Positions 1-5,904 of a stretch of DNA of 8,956 nt are shown piece by piece (the first letter of the stretch is position 1; each line of letters begins with the position of its first letter). This DNA comes from JACCTH01 sp035250485. GTDB taxonomy: Bacteria > Actinomycetota > Acidimicrobiia > Spongiisociales > ZC4RG35. The stretch covers positions 1 to 8,956 of the forward strand of contig DATFFB010000124.1 in assembly GCA_035250485.1 (NCBI GenBank), in the 5' to 3' direction. The position numbers and the translations under genes were made by a program. The notes under the pieces were generated by a model. It did not search any database. It had not been told where the DNA came from and was given only the letters and a program-made list of their open reading frames with translations.

Positions 1-690
1 GGGTCGTTTGTCCGGGGTCTGGTACATGGCCAGCGCCGGGGTCGACATGAGGGATTGAAATCCGTGATCCAAATGAAGCTCCAGCCAGTCGGCCTCGTCG
101 GCGTCACAAACAACGATCTTGTCTCCCACCAGGTCTTGGACGCGCAGGAGATGGTCTCTCGGCTTCGGGTTCTTGATCCCGCACACTGTCTCCAGGTCGG
201 CGAGGTCGGCGATCAGCTCGGGGCTCAAGGCGTATCCCGAGTAGGAGGTGTTGAAGAGGAAGAAGGGGATCGACGACTCGGCGGTGAGACGTCGGTACCA
301 GGCGCGCACGATCTCCTCGGAGGGCTTGATGGGGAAGTAGGGATTGATCGCGATGGCGAAATCGGCTCCGATCTGCTCGGCGTGACGGCTCAGTTGCGCC
401 GCCTCCGAGTAGGTGTGGTGGCCGATGTGGACCATGATCGGCACCCTCCCGGCGGCCGCATTCACCACGAGCTCGTGAACTAAAGCTCGCTCTTCGATCG
501 TCATCGCCCAGAACTCGCCCATCACTCCCCCACAGAAGATGCCATTGACCGCCAGGCCCTCGATGTAGTAGTCGACCGACTTGCGCAATGCCCCCTCATC
601 GATCTCTCCCTCCGCGGTGAACGGGGTGGGAATCGCGATCCAGAGCCCTCTCACCTTCTCAAAGGCAATTTCCTTCGCCCTGGATGTCAT
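1..690 (-). CDS. DHDPS/N-acetylneuraminate lyase-family class I aldolase, partial (3' end off the window)
   Basis: The minus strand reads open for 230 codons from ATG at 690-688 to the window edge without a stop. A strong Shine-Dalgarno (AGGAGGTGA, complement of 696-704) lies 5 nt before the ATG and fixes the start. The N-terminus has the family's first barrel strand (RGLWIAIPTPF, residues 14-24). The Schiff-base lysine is clear in GIKNPKP (K173, codon 172-174). The substrate-carboxylate loop that reads GTTGE in DapA is GGVMGE here (54-59). The proton-relay tyrosine of the DapA motif YNVP is replaced by phenylalanine (LFNTSY, F146). The enzyme should therefore still form a lysine imine with a 2-oxo acid, but it is unlikely to be a true lysine-pathway DapA. 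Family relatives include sugar-acid aldolases/dehydratases, hydroxyoxoglutarate aldolase and pyrroline-hydroxycarboxylate deaminase. The substrate cannot be told. It is divergent from the paralogue on the plus strand. About 60-70 C-terminal residues are missing, judged from the usual length of ~290-300. Confidence 0.88.
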   Translation of the reverse strand, partial: MTSRAKEIAFEKVRGLWIAIPTPFTAEGEIDEGALRKSVDYYIEGLAVNGIFCGGVMGEFWAMTIEERALVHELVVNAAAGRVPIMVHIGHHTYSEAAQLSRHAEQIGADFAIAINPYFPIKPSEEIVRAWYRRLTAESSIPFFLFNTSYSGYALSPELIADLADLETVCGIKNPKPRDHLLRVQDLVGDKIVVCDADEADWLELHLDHGFQSLMSTPALAMYQTPDKRP

Positions 691-790
691 GGCGGTCACC
701 TCCTCGCGCTAACAGCCGGCGACAGACCGACGCTAGCAGCACATACGTTTGCGCATCCCGGGTACGCTGGCTCTCCGCCAGAGGAAGGCT
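691..790. promoter_or_regulatory. divergent intergenic control region between the two DHDPS-family genes
   Basis: This 100-bp stretch separates the starts of the leftward and rightward aldolase-family genes, so it must hold promoters for both. Weak candidates are visible. On the minus strand, TAGCGT (complement of 730-735) fits the loose actinobacterial -10 pattern TAnnnT. On the plus strand, TACGCT (763-768) fits the same pattern. No convincing -35 box was found for either. An imperfect dyad, CACATAC/GTTTGCG (740-753), is centred between 746 and 747. Its right half, GTTTGC, is the complement of the GCAAAC found near the solute-binding-protein promoter at 4018-4023. It may be an operator for a LacI-type or similar regulator, but this rests on one shared half-site. 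Confidence 0.4.
696..704 (-). promoter_or_regulatory. Shine-Dalgarno of the leftward DHDPS-family gene
   Basis: Read on the minus strand the site is AGGAGGTGA, close to a full anti-16S match, 5 nt before the ATG at 690. It decides the start of the leftward aldolase gene and suggests efficient initiation. Confidence 0.8.
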
Positions 791-936
791 GTGTCACGCC
801 CGGGTACACACGAGCAGAGGCCAAGGGTTGGGCCCGCGAGACGTGGCGGGGGGCGTGCAACGTCATCATCCCCTCGTACACCGCGGACCTGAAGTCGCTC
901 AACGAAGCCGCCATCCGCCACGACGTCCGCCGCAAC
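791..936 (+). other. out-of-frame 5' part of the rightward DHDPS-family gene (probable one-base frameshift)
   Basis: The frame of the downstream gene stays open here and encodes a clear family N-terminus: TRAEAKGWARETWRG, then barrel strand 1 (CNVIIPSYT), then DLKSLNEAAIRHDVRRN, leading straight into the ATG at 937. Yet there is no ATG, GTG or TTG in that frame between the stop at 481-483 and 937. A good initiation site exists in the neighbouring frame: GAGG at 781-784, 6 nt before GTG at 791. That frame dies at a TGA at 890-892. Adding one base within about 797-805, for example to the CCCGGG run, would join GTG791 to the right frame and give V/M-S-R-P-G-Y-T-R-A-E-A-K. The break is therefore either a sequencing/assembly error or a genuine inactivating mutation. 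Use of a rare start such as ACG at 796 is less likely. Confidence 0.6.
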
Positions 937-1809
937 ATGGAGCTCGGGTTTTGGGGAGCTCTTCTCGTCTCGGAAGCGGGCACCACAGCTGAGGAGATGC
1001 TCCGGTTCATCGAGATCGCGGTGGACGAAGCCGATGGCGAGCATCGGTTCGTGCTCCAAGGGGTTTTCGACACGCCGGCCGAGATCATCACGATGGCCAA
1101 CGATGCCGCTGCCCTCGGTATCGACGCAATGCTGCTGGGGCATCCGAACAGCTTCTATCCGACATCGGCCCAAGAGGTCGAGGACTACACCGTCGAGATC
1201 TGCGAGGCCACGGACTTGGCAGTCGTCCTCTTCATAGTCGAGCACTCCAACCTGAGACGCCTCGATGTTCGTGGATTCCCAGCCGCCGTGCTGGAGCGGT
1301 TGACGAAGGTGGACACCATCGTGGCAGTGAAGTACGAGGTGGGCCGTCAGCAGACCACTAATACGTATGAGACATTCCGTCGTCTCGAGAATGCCGATGT
1401 CCTTCTCTCCGACCCGATGGAGTTCAACGCTCCCATGTGGGTCGACCTGTTCGACATGCAATGGATGGGGACGAGCAATTACGAGTACTACGGGTCGTAC
1501 GTCCCCCGGCTACTCGATTTGCTCCACGGCGGCGATAGCCAGCGAGCGATGGAGGAGTACTGGCGAATCCAGCCCGCCCGCGACGCCCGGAGCGCGACCA
1601 TGAGCTCCGGCGGCGCCAACCTGGTGCACCGCTATCTGTGGAAGTTCCAGTCTTGGCTCAATGGATACAACGGGGGGCCGATCCGGCAACCCGCGATGAA
1701 GCTGTCCGAAAGCCAGATGAGAATCTCGGCCGAGGGACTGCGCAAGGCCGAGATCGCGGTCTCCGACGAGCCTTTTGCCGAGTTCTTCATCGGCCGCAAT
1801 CCCGCCTGA
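937..1809 (+). CDS. DHDPS-family class I aldolase (second, divergent paralogue; true N-terminus lies upstream)
   Basis: This is a TIM-barrel protein of the DapA/NanA family. The lysine expected to form the imine is in VAVKYE (K132 counted from the ATG at 937; codon 1330-1332). Other family landmarks are GFWGALLVSEAGTT (residues 4-17, the position of the GTTGE loop but altered), DLAVVLFIVE (93-102, where DapA has the catalytic tyrosine and this protein has phenylalanine), and a C-terminal YNGG segment. ATG937 is the first canonical start in frame, but it would delete barrel strand 1, so the real protein should begin near 791, at about 339 residues. The long form resembles 'dihydrodipicolinate synthase family' proteins seen next to catabolic genes. 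The stop is only 3 nt before the next ATG, and the gene heads a run of three packed enzyme genes. It probably acts on a 2-oxo or imino acid derived from the compound this locus degrades; the substrate is unknown. Confidence 0.85.
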   Translation: MELGFWGALLVSEAGTTAEEMLRFIEIAVDEADGEHRFVLQGVFDTPAEIITMANDAAALGIDAMLLGHPNSFYPTSAQEVEDYTVEICEATDLAVVLFIVEHSNLRRLDVRGFPAAVLERLTKVDTIVAVKYEVGRQQTTNTYETFRRLENADVLLSDPMEFNAPMWVDLFDMQWMGTSNYEYYGSYVPRLLDLLHGGDSQRAMEEYWRIQPARDARSATMSSGGANLVHRYLWKFQSWLNGYNGGPIRQPAMKLSESQMRISAEGLRKAEIAVSDEPFAEFFIGRNPA

Positions 1810-1812
1810 GCC

Positions 1813-2814
1813 ATGAGGATCCTCGACGCGGCGGCCGTCGACACTCTCATCGAGGATCGGATGGTCCTCGAAGCGATGCGCGACCTCTTCTCCCTGGCGC
1901 CTGGCCAGATCGGCCTCGCCCGGGTCGACCTGAACCATCCCACTGGTTGGCTTCGCTCGCTTCCGGCGTTCATTGCCAGCTTGGACCTCTTCGGTTTCAA
2001 GGTACTGCATCGAACTCAAGGCATTGGTATGCGATACACGATCTACGTTCACCGGCTCAGCACCGGCGAGCTGATCGGCATCGTCGACGCGCTCGAGATC
2101 ACCAACCTACGAACCGGCGCGGTCTCAGCCGTGGCCACCGACTATCTCGCTCGTGAGAACGTTGAGGTGGCGGCGATCGTGGGCACCGGGCCGATAGGGC
2201 GAGGTCAGCTGCGGGCGCTGGAGTTGGTCCGACCCGCGGACGAGGTCAGGGTCTTCGCCCGCACCCCTGTGAATCGAGCGGGGTTTGTGACGGAGATGTC
2301 AGAATTCGTCGCTGGCCGCCTGGTCGAGGCATCGTCGCTGGAGGAGGCCATCGAGGACGCAACCCTGGTGACGTTGGCTACGAAGGCGCGCGCTCCCGTC
2401 CTGCTTGGAAAGCACCTGCGGCCAGGGATGCACATCAATTCAGTGGGTCCGGCGAGCCGTGATCGGGTTGAGATCGATCCCACGGTGTTCGGCAGTTTCG
2501 ATCGGATCGTGTGCGACTCCCCCCATTTAGTGCTCGACGAGGCCGGAGATGCCCATCAGGCGGCTACGAACCACGGTCTCGACTCGACTCGGGCCGAGGA
2601 GCTAGGCGCCCTCGTCGCCGGGAGCGCCAAAGGTCGGCGGAATCGAGATGAGATCACCCTTTTCAAATCGGTCGGCACCGGAGCCCAGGACCTCATCGTT
2701 GCTTCCCGTCTTCTCGAGCGCGCTGCGGCCGCCGACATTGGGGTGGTCGTTCGTGATTTGAACTCGGTCAAACCCGAAGTGGGCGCAGTGGGTGGAATAG
2801 GGTCAGCAAGATGA
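1813..2814 (+). CDS. ornithine cyclodeaminase/mu-crystallin-family protein
   Basis: This 333-residue protein has the normal family length and a typical layout. An N-terminal substrate domain carries R48 with P51 (RSLPAF), K63 (GFKVLHR) and the R100-T-G-A-V-S signature. It is followed by a Rossmann nucleotide site, GTGPIGRGQ (124-132), the segment HINSVGP (207-213), and D235 in IVCDSPH. K63, R100 and D235 match, by motif, the lysine, arginine and aspartate that bind substrate or act in catalysis in Pseudomonas ornithine cyclodeaminase. The family includes ornithine and lysine cyclodeaminases, delta1-pyrroline-2-carboxylate/ketimine reductases, alanine dehydrogenase, and EutC of ectoine breakdown. 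The sequence alone does not choose among them. The gene starts 3 nt after the previous stop with no clear Shine-Dalgarno, so it is probably translationally coupled. Its end overlaps the next start (ATGA). It most likely performs an NAD(P)H-linked imine or amino-acid step in the pathway. Confidence 0.88.
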   Translation: MRILDAAAVDTLIEDRMVLEAMRDLFSLAPGQIGLARVDLNHPTGWLRSLPAFIASLDLFGFKVLHRTQGIGMRYTIYVHRLSTGELIGIVDALEITNLRTGAVSAVATDYLARENVEVAAIVGTGPIGRGQLRALELVRPADEVRVFARTPVNRAGFVTEMSEFVAGRLVEASSLEEAIEDATLVTLATKARAPVLLGKHLRPGMHINSVGPASRDRVEIDPTVFGSFDRIVCDSPHLVLDEAGDAHQAATNHGLDSTRAEELGALVAGSAKGRRNRDEITLFKSVGTGAQDLIVASRLLERAAAADIGVVVRDLNSVKPEVGAVGGIGSAR

Positions 2815-3959
2815 CCGAAGACCTCTATCCCAAGTTCAGCAAGGAAGAGCTCGTCGGGCGCCGCCAGAAAATCGTCGAGTTGATGGAGGGCGCCGGAGTT
2901 TCGCATCTCCTTGTCTATGGCGCCGAGCGCGTCGGGTCCGCCGTCCCCTGGCTGACCGACTGGCCGGTCACCACCGAGGCCGCCCTGCTGTTCACGCCCG
3001 AGGAGACACCGCGCCTCTTCGTGCAGCATTACAACCATCTGCCCAATGCGCGGACCATCGCCTCTGACTGCGAGGTGGAATGGGGCGGGCCCGCAACCAT
3101 CGCTCGGGTCGAAGAGCTGCTTCGAGCTCGGGTTGGGCCAGGTGAGCGGGTCGGAGTATTGGGACCGTTACGCCATCAAAGTCACTTGCGACTGGCGAGC
3201 GCAGTGGGCGAGTTGGTGGAATTGGATGCCGGGTACCAGCGACTGCGGCTGATCAAGTCGCAGGAGGAAATCGAGCGACTGGAGGTAGCTGCCCGGCTCT
3301 CGGACCAGGCGGTCGTCGCCCTGGTCGACCAGGCAGAGATCGGCATGGATGAGCGGCAGTTGGCGGCGATCGTCGAAGGTGCCTACCTGGCCGAGGGCGG
3401 CACCAACCACATCCACTACTTCGCGGTCACCTCGATGAACGATCCCGACAAGTGCGTTCCGTCCCAGTTCCAGTCGACTCGGCGATTGCAAGCCGGTGAC
3501 ATCCTCTTCTGCGAGATCAGCGCCGCCTACTGGGGCTATGCCGCCCAGGTTTTGCGAACCTTCAGCATCGCCGCCGACCCGACGCCGCTTTTCGTCGACC
3601 TCCATCGGGCGGCCGACGCTGCCTTCGATGCCATCGCCGCCGCAATTCGTCCCGGCGCCCACGCCGCCGACCTGGTCGAGGCATCCGCGGTAATCGAAGA
3701 GATGGGGTTCACCATTTATGACGACCTCGTTCATGGCTATGGCGGTGGGTACCTGCCGCCGGTCCTCGGGGCCAAGAGCCGCCCCAATCTGCCCATACCC
3801 GACCTCACTCTCGAAGAGGGTATGGCACTGGTCATCCAGCCCAACGTGATCACCACCGACGAGCGGGCCGGGGTACAGACCGGGCATCTCGTGGCCGTGA
3901 CTCAAAACGGGCACCGCTCCCTCCATGACTTCCCCCGGGGACTGGGCCGCATCGGCTGA
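2811..3959 (+). CDS. M24 (creatinase/aminopeptidase P) fold protein lacking the metal site
   Basis: The 382 residues have the two-domain creatinase/prolidase layout: an N-terminal creatinase_N-like domain (~1-145), the linker LRLIKSQEEIERL (145-157), and a C-terminal pita-bread domain. The five metal ligands of M24 peptidases can be lined up by motif. The first Asp (GDxxxxD) is E235 in GDILFCE. The second (GYxSDxxRTF) is Q246 in GYAAQVLRTF. The His is kept as H308 in VHGYGGGY. The two Glu (IEP and the downstream ED) are Q343 in VIQP and G358 in VQTGHL. This protein should therefore not be a di-metal aminopeptidase. It fits the metal-independent branch that includes creatinase and ectoine hydrolase, which hydrolyse C-N bonds in small molecules using His and Glu residues. 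It overlaps the OCD gene by 4 nt (ATGA). Its substrate is unknown. A catalytically dead role is possible, but retention of H308 and a Glu at 235 argue for activity. Confidence 0.85.
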   Translation: MTEDLYPKFSKEELVGRRQKIVELMEGAGVSHLLVYGAERVGSAVPWLTDWPVTTEAALLFTPEETPRLFVQHYNHLPNARTIASDCEVEWGGPATIARVEELLRARVGPGERVGVLGPLRHQSHLRLASAVGELVELDAGYQRLRLIKSQEEIERLEVAARLSDQAVVALVDQAEIGMDERQLAAIVEGAYLAEGGTNHIHYFAVTSMNDPDKCVPSQFQSTRRLQAGDILFCEISAAYWGYAAQVLRTFSIAADPTPLFVDLHRAADAAFDAIAAAIRPGAHAADLVEASAVIEEMGFTIYDDLVHGYGGGYLPPVLGAKSRPNLPIPDLTLEEGMALVIQPNVITTDERAGVQTGHLVAVTQNGHRSLHDFPRGLGRIG

Positions 3960-3961
3960 TT

Positions 3962-3987
3962 CGACCCCAAACCCACCTCCGGGGTCG
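3962..3987 (+). terminator. candidate hairpin after the three-enzyme cluster
   Basis: CGACCCC (3962-3968) and GGGGTCG (3981-3987) form a 7-bp GC-rich stem with a 12-nt loop, 2 nt after the stop of the M24-like gene. No U-tract follows, so it may be a partial terminator or an mRNA 3'-end stabiliser rather than a full intrinsic terminator. It would let the solute-binding-protein gene be controlled separately from the enzymes. Confidence 0.4.
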
Positions 3988-3988
3988 G

Positions 3989-4017
3989 TTGCAGAGGACG
4001 GCGCCCCTGGTTAGCGT
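3989..4017 (+). promoter_or_regulatory. candidate promoter for the solute-binding protein and permease genes
   Basis: TTGCAG (3989-3994) is separated by 17 nt from TAGCGT (4012-4017), which fits TTGnnn-17-TAnnnT, the loose housekeeping pattern of high-GC Gram-positives. It lies between a possible terminator and the ribosome binding site of the binding-protein gene. Transcription would start near 4024, giving a leader of about 54 nt. This was found by eye; the match to the -10 consensus is modest. Confidence 0.4.
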
Positions 4018-4030
4018 GCAAACGATTGGG
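4017..4030 (+). promoter_or_regulatory. possible operator half-site dyad at the binding-protein promoter
   Basis: TGCAAAC (4017-4023) joined to GATTGGG (4024-4030) resembles, in its left half, the LacI-family operator pattern TGCAAACGTTTGCA; only four of seven bases match on the right. It overlaps the predicted transcription start, a sensible place for a repressor. The related half-site GTTTGC at 747-752 in the divergent control region makes joint control of the locus possible. Weak evidence. Confidence 0.25.
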
Positions 4031-4064
4031 CTGGCGATCAAGCCCGCTCGTCTGGAGACAATTT

Positions 4065-4071
4065 GAGGAGG
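4065..4071 (+). promoter_or_regulatory. Shine-Dalgarno that sets the start of the solute-binding protein
   Basis: GAGGAGG lies 6 nt before ATG4078. A TTG at 4063 in the same frame overlaps this site and so cannot be the start; the protein begins MGRKSF, immediately in a signal peptide. Confidence 0.75.
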
Positions 4072-4077
4072 CCTCCC

Positions 4078-5772
4078 ATGGGACGAAAATCGTTTGCGGC
4101 GAGGATATTGGCCTTATGCGCCGTCCTCACGCTGGTTGGATCGGCGTGCGCCACAGGGACTACCGAAACGACATCGAGCTCTGGTACGACGGCGGCGGCA
4201 GGTACCGGTGACGTGCCCAACCCCGACGTGCTGGTGGCCACGGTGAACGACGACGTGTTCAACCTCGATCCCGCCGCCGTCAACGGGAACGATGTCGGCA
4301 TGGACGTCATCCTCAATGTCTACGACCGGCTGGTCTTCATTGACGCGGAGGACGGTTCGGTGATCCCGCAGCTTTCGACCGAGGTTCCCAGCCAAGAGAA
4401 CGGGTTGCTCTCCGAGGACGGGCTTACCTACACGTTCCCGCTCCGGGAGGGCGTGGTCTTCTCCGACGGCACCGACATGACGGCCGAGGACGTCAAGTAC
4501 TCGTGGGACCGCGTCGTTGAGATGAACCTTCCCGAAGGCCAGGCGCCGCTGTTTGAGAACGTGGCCGAGACCCGGGTCGTCGACGACCTCACATTCGAGG
4601 TGACCCTGAACGAGGTCGACGCCTCCTTCCTCGCCTTCCTCGCGGCCCACCCAGTGGCATCAGTCGTCAGCCAGGAAGCGGTGGAAGCAAACGGAGGCGT
4701 GGTTGCCGGTCAGCCCAATGAGTTCATGGCCCAGAACATGGTGGGGACCGGTCCGTACACCCTCGCCACCTGGGAACGCGGCGACCGCATGACCTTCGAC
4801 ATCAACCCCGACTATTGGGGTGAGCCGGCCCACCTGCCCGTGCGTTGGGAGTTGATCGTCGACACGCCGGCGACCGGTCTGCAAGCAAGGGAGTACGACA
4901 TCGTCGACATCAGCCCCACGGACGTGCCCTCGATCGAGACCATCGAGCACGCGGTGGTCGATACCAGCATCCTCGACCTGCAGGTGCTCCAGATCGGTAT
5001 GAACATGAACATCTGCGAGGAATGCCTACCCGAGGGCGACACCATCCCGCTTGACTTCTTCCAGGACGTGCGGGTACGTCAAGCCTTTAACTATGCCTAC
5101 AACTACCAGGGCATGATCGACGGAATTCTGGGCGGACTCGGTGGTCGTAACAGCTTCATCCTCCCCGTGGAGATGTATGGCTACGACCCCGATGCTCCCA
5201 TTTACGAGACCGACGCGGCTCGGGCGGAGGAGCTCTTCCGCGAGGCCGGTTACTGGGATGAGGGATTCACGATCTCCATAGCCAGCGACCAAACTCACGA
5301 GGGGTTCACTGGTGCCGCTCTGACGCTGAAAGACAGCATCGAAGCTCTTAACCCCAACTTCCACGTCAATGTGATGGCGGTGCCAGAGGCACAGTTCGAC
5401 GAGATTCTGGCGACTGACCCCTTGCCCGTGGCGATGTGGTCGTACACCAGCTCGCAATACAGCACGCCGGACGCCTATCTGTTTGACAGCGCGATATCAG
5501 ATGGCCGTTACGGGGCGGTCAACAGCTTCGTCGACGGCTACTCCGATCCCGAGGCGATCGACGCCCTGATCAACTCCGCCCGCACCACCTTGGACGAAGA
5601 GGAGCGCCTGAGCATCCTCTCTGAGATCCAGAACGTTCTCTTCGAGGAGGCGATGTGGATCATGCCCGCCAACGAGGGCGCTCCCTCGGCATCCGGTGAG
5701 TGGGTGCAGGGTCACGTCGAGAACCCGATGTGGGCCCGGCCGTCGCAGTACTGGGCGCTTTACAGCAAGTGA
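4078..5772 (+). CDS. family 5 (Dpp/Opp-type) extracellular solute-binding lipoprotein
   Basis: This is the substrate-capturing component of an ABC importer, anchored outside the membrane. The 564 residues begin with a basic n-region (RKSFAAR), a hydrophobic core, and a lipobox-like VGSAC with C24 as the likely lipidated cysteine. A Thr/Ser/Ala/Gly-rich linker follows (25-44). SBP_bac_5 hallmarks are: LREGVVFSDGTDMTAEDVKYSWDR (about 122-145, the family signature), GTGPYTL near 223-229, and DVRVRQAFNYAYN from ~330. Length is close to that of DppA/OppA-type proteins. A CxxC pair (C313, C316) in NICEECLPEG, just before the DVRVRQAF segment, is unusual and may form a disulphide in the exported protein. 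The permease genes follow after a 132-nt gap holding a strong hairpin. Ligands of this family include di/oligopeptides, nickel chelates, opines and glycosides. The enzyme context favours a small amino-acid- or peptide-like compound. Confidence 0.92.
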   Translation: MGRKSFAARILALCAVLTLVGSACATGTTETTSSSGTTAAAGTGDVPNPDVLVATVNDDVFNLDPAAVNGNDVGMDVILNVYDRLVFIDAEDGSVIPQLSTEVPSQENGLLSEDGLTYTFPLREGVVFSDGTDMTAEDVKYSWDRVVEMNLPEGQAPLFENVAETRVVDDLTFEVTLNEVDASFLAFLAAHPVASVVSQEAVEANGGVVAGQPNEFMAQNMVGTGPYTLATWERGDRMTFDINPDYWGEPAHLPVRWELIVDTPATGLQAREYDIVDISPTDVPSIETIEHAVVDTSILDLQVLQIGMNMNICEECLPEGDTIPLDFFQDVRVRQAFNYAYNYQGMIDGILGGLGGRNSFILPVEMYGYDPDAPIYETDAARAEELFREAGYWDEGFTISIASDQTHEGFTGAALTLKDSIEALNPNFHVNVMAVPEAQFDEILATDPLPVAMWSYTSSQYSTPDAYLFDSAISDGRYGAVNSFVDGYSDPEAIDALINSARTTLDEEERLSILSEIQNVLFEEAMWIMPANEGAPSASGEWVQGHVENPMWARPSQYWALYSK

Positions 5773-5829
5773 GGTAGCTCGGAGCCAATGACAGTTGAAG
5801 TTGCACCCGAAGTGCTCGGAGTGCATCGC

Positions 5830-5861
5830 ACCGCCGGACGGGACAATTCCTGTCCGGCGGT
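5830..5861. other. strong intercistronic hairpin between binding-protein and permease genes
   Basis: Arms 5830-5843 and 5848-5861 pair over 14 bp with one G-U (5840/5851) and a CAAT tetraloop (5844-5847). The outer 10 bp, ACCGCCGGAC/GTCCGGCGGT, are perfect. It starts 57 nt after the binding-protein stop, and no U-run follows. The likely role is to protect the 3' end of the binding-protein mRNA or to attenuate read-through, so that binding protein is made in excess over permease, as at malE-malF in enterics. A factor-assisted terminator or a dispersed repeat element is also possible. Confidence 0.8.
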
Positions 5862-5904
5862 ACTGTCAGACCGTTACCGATCCTCGCCGAAGGAAGTCTG
5901 AAGC

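Noticed and set aside
55..483. 142-codon open frame on the plus strand
   Set aside because: It lies wholly antisense to the well-supported leftward DHDPS-family gene, has no family-like motifs and no ribosome binding site. It is a GC-rich shadow frame.
791..892. GTG791 frame as a small separate leader peptide gene
   Set aside because: It has a reasonable ribosome site but only 33 codons of low-complexity Arg/Gly/Pro before TGA, and the adjacent frame carries clear family homology. A frameshifted start of the larger gene explains it better.
2811..3959. Annotation as an active Xaa-Pro aminopeptidase
   Set aside because: Four of the five metal-ligand positions are substituted (E235, Q246, Q343, G358), so standard di-metal peptidase activity is not supported.
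4028..4045. GGGCT/AGCCC inverted repeat in the leader of the binding-protein gene as a riboswitch or attenuator
   Set aside because: Only 5 bp with an 8-nt loop and no alternative pairing or U-tract seen; expected by chance in GC-rich DNA.
4063..4077. TTG at 4063 as the start of the solute-binding protein
   Set aside because: It overlaps the GAGGAGG Shine-Dalgarno (4065-4071); ATG4078 is correctly spaced and opens directly into a signal peptide.
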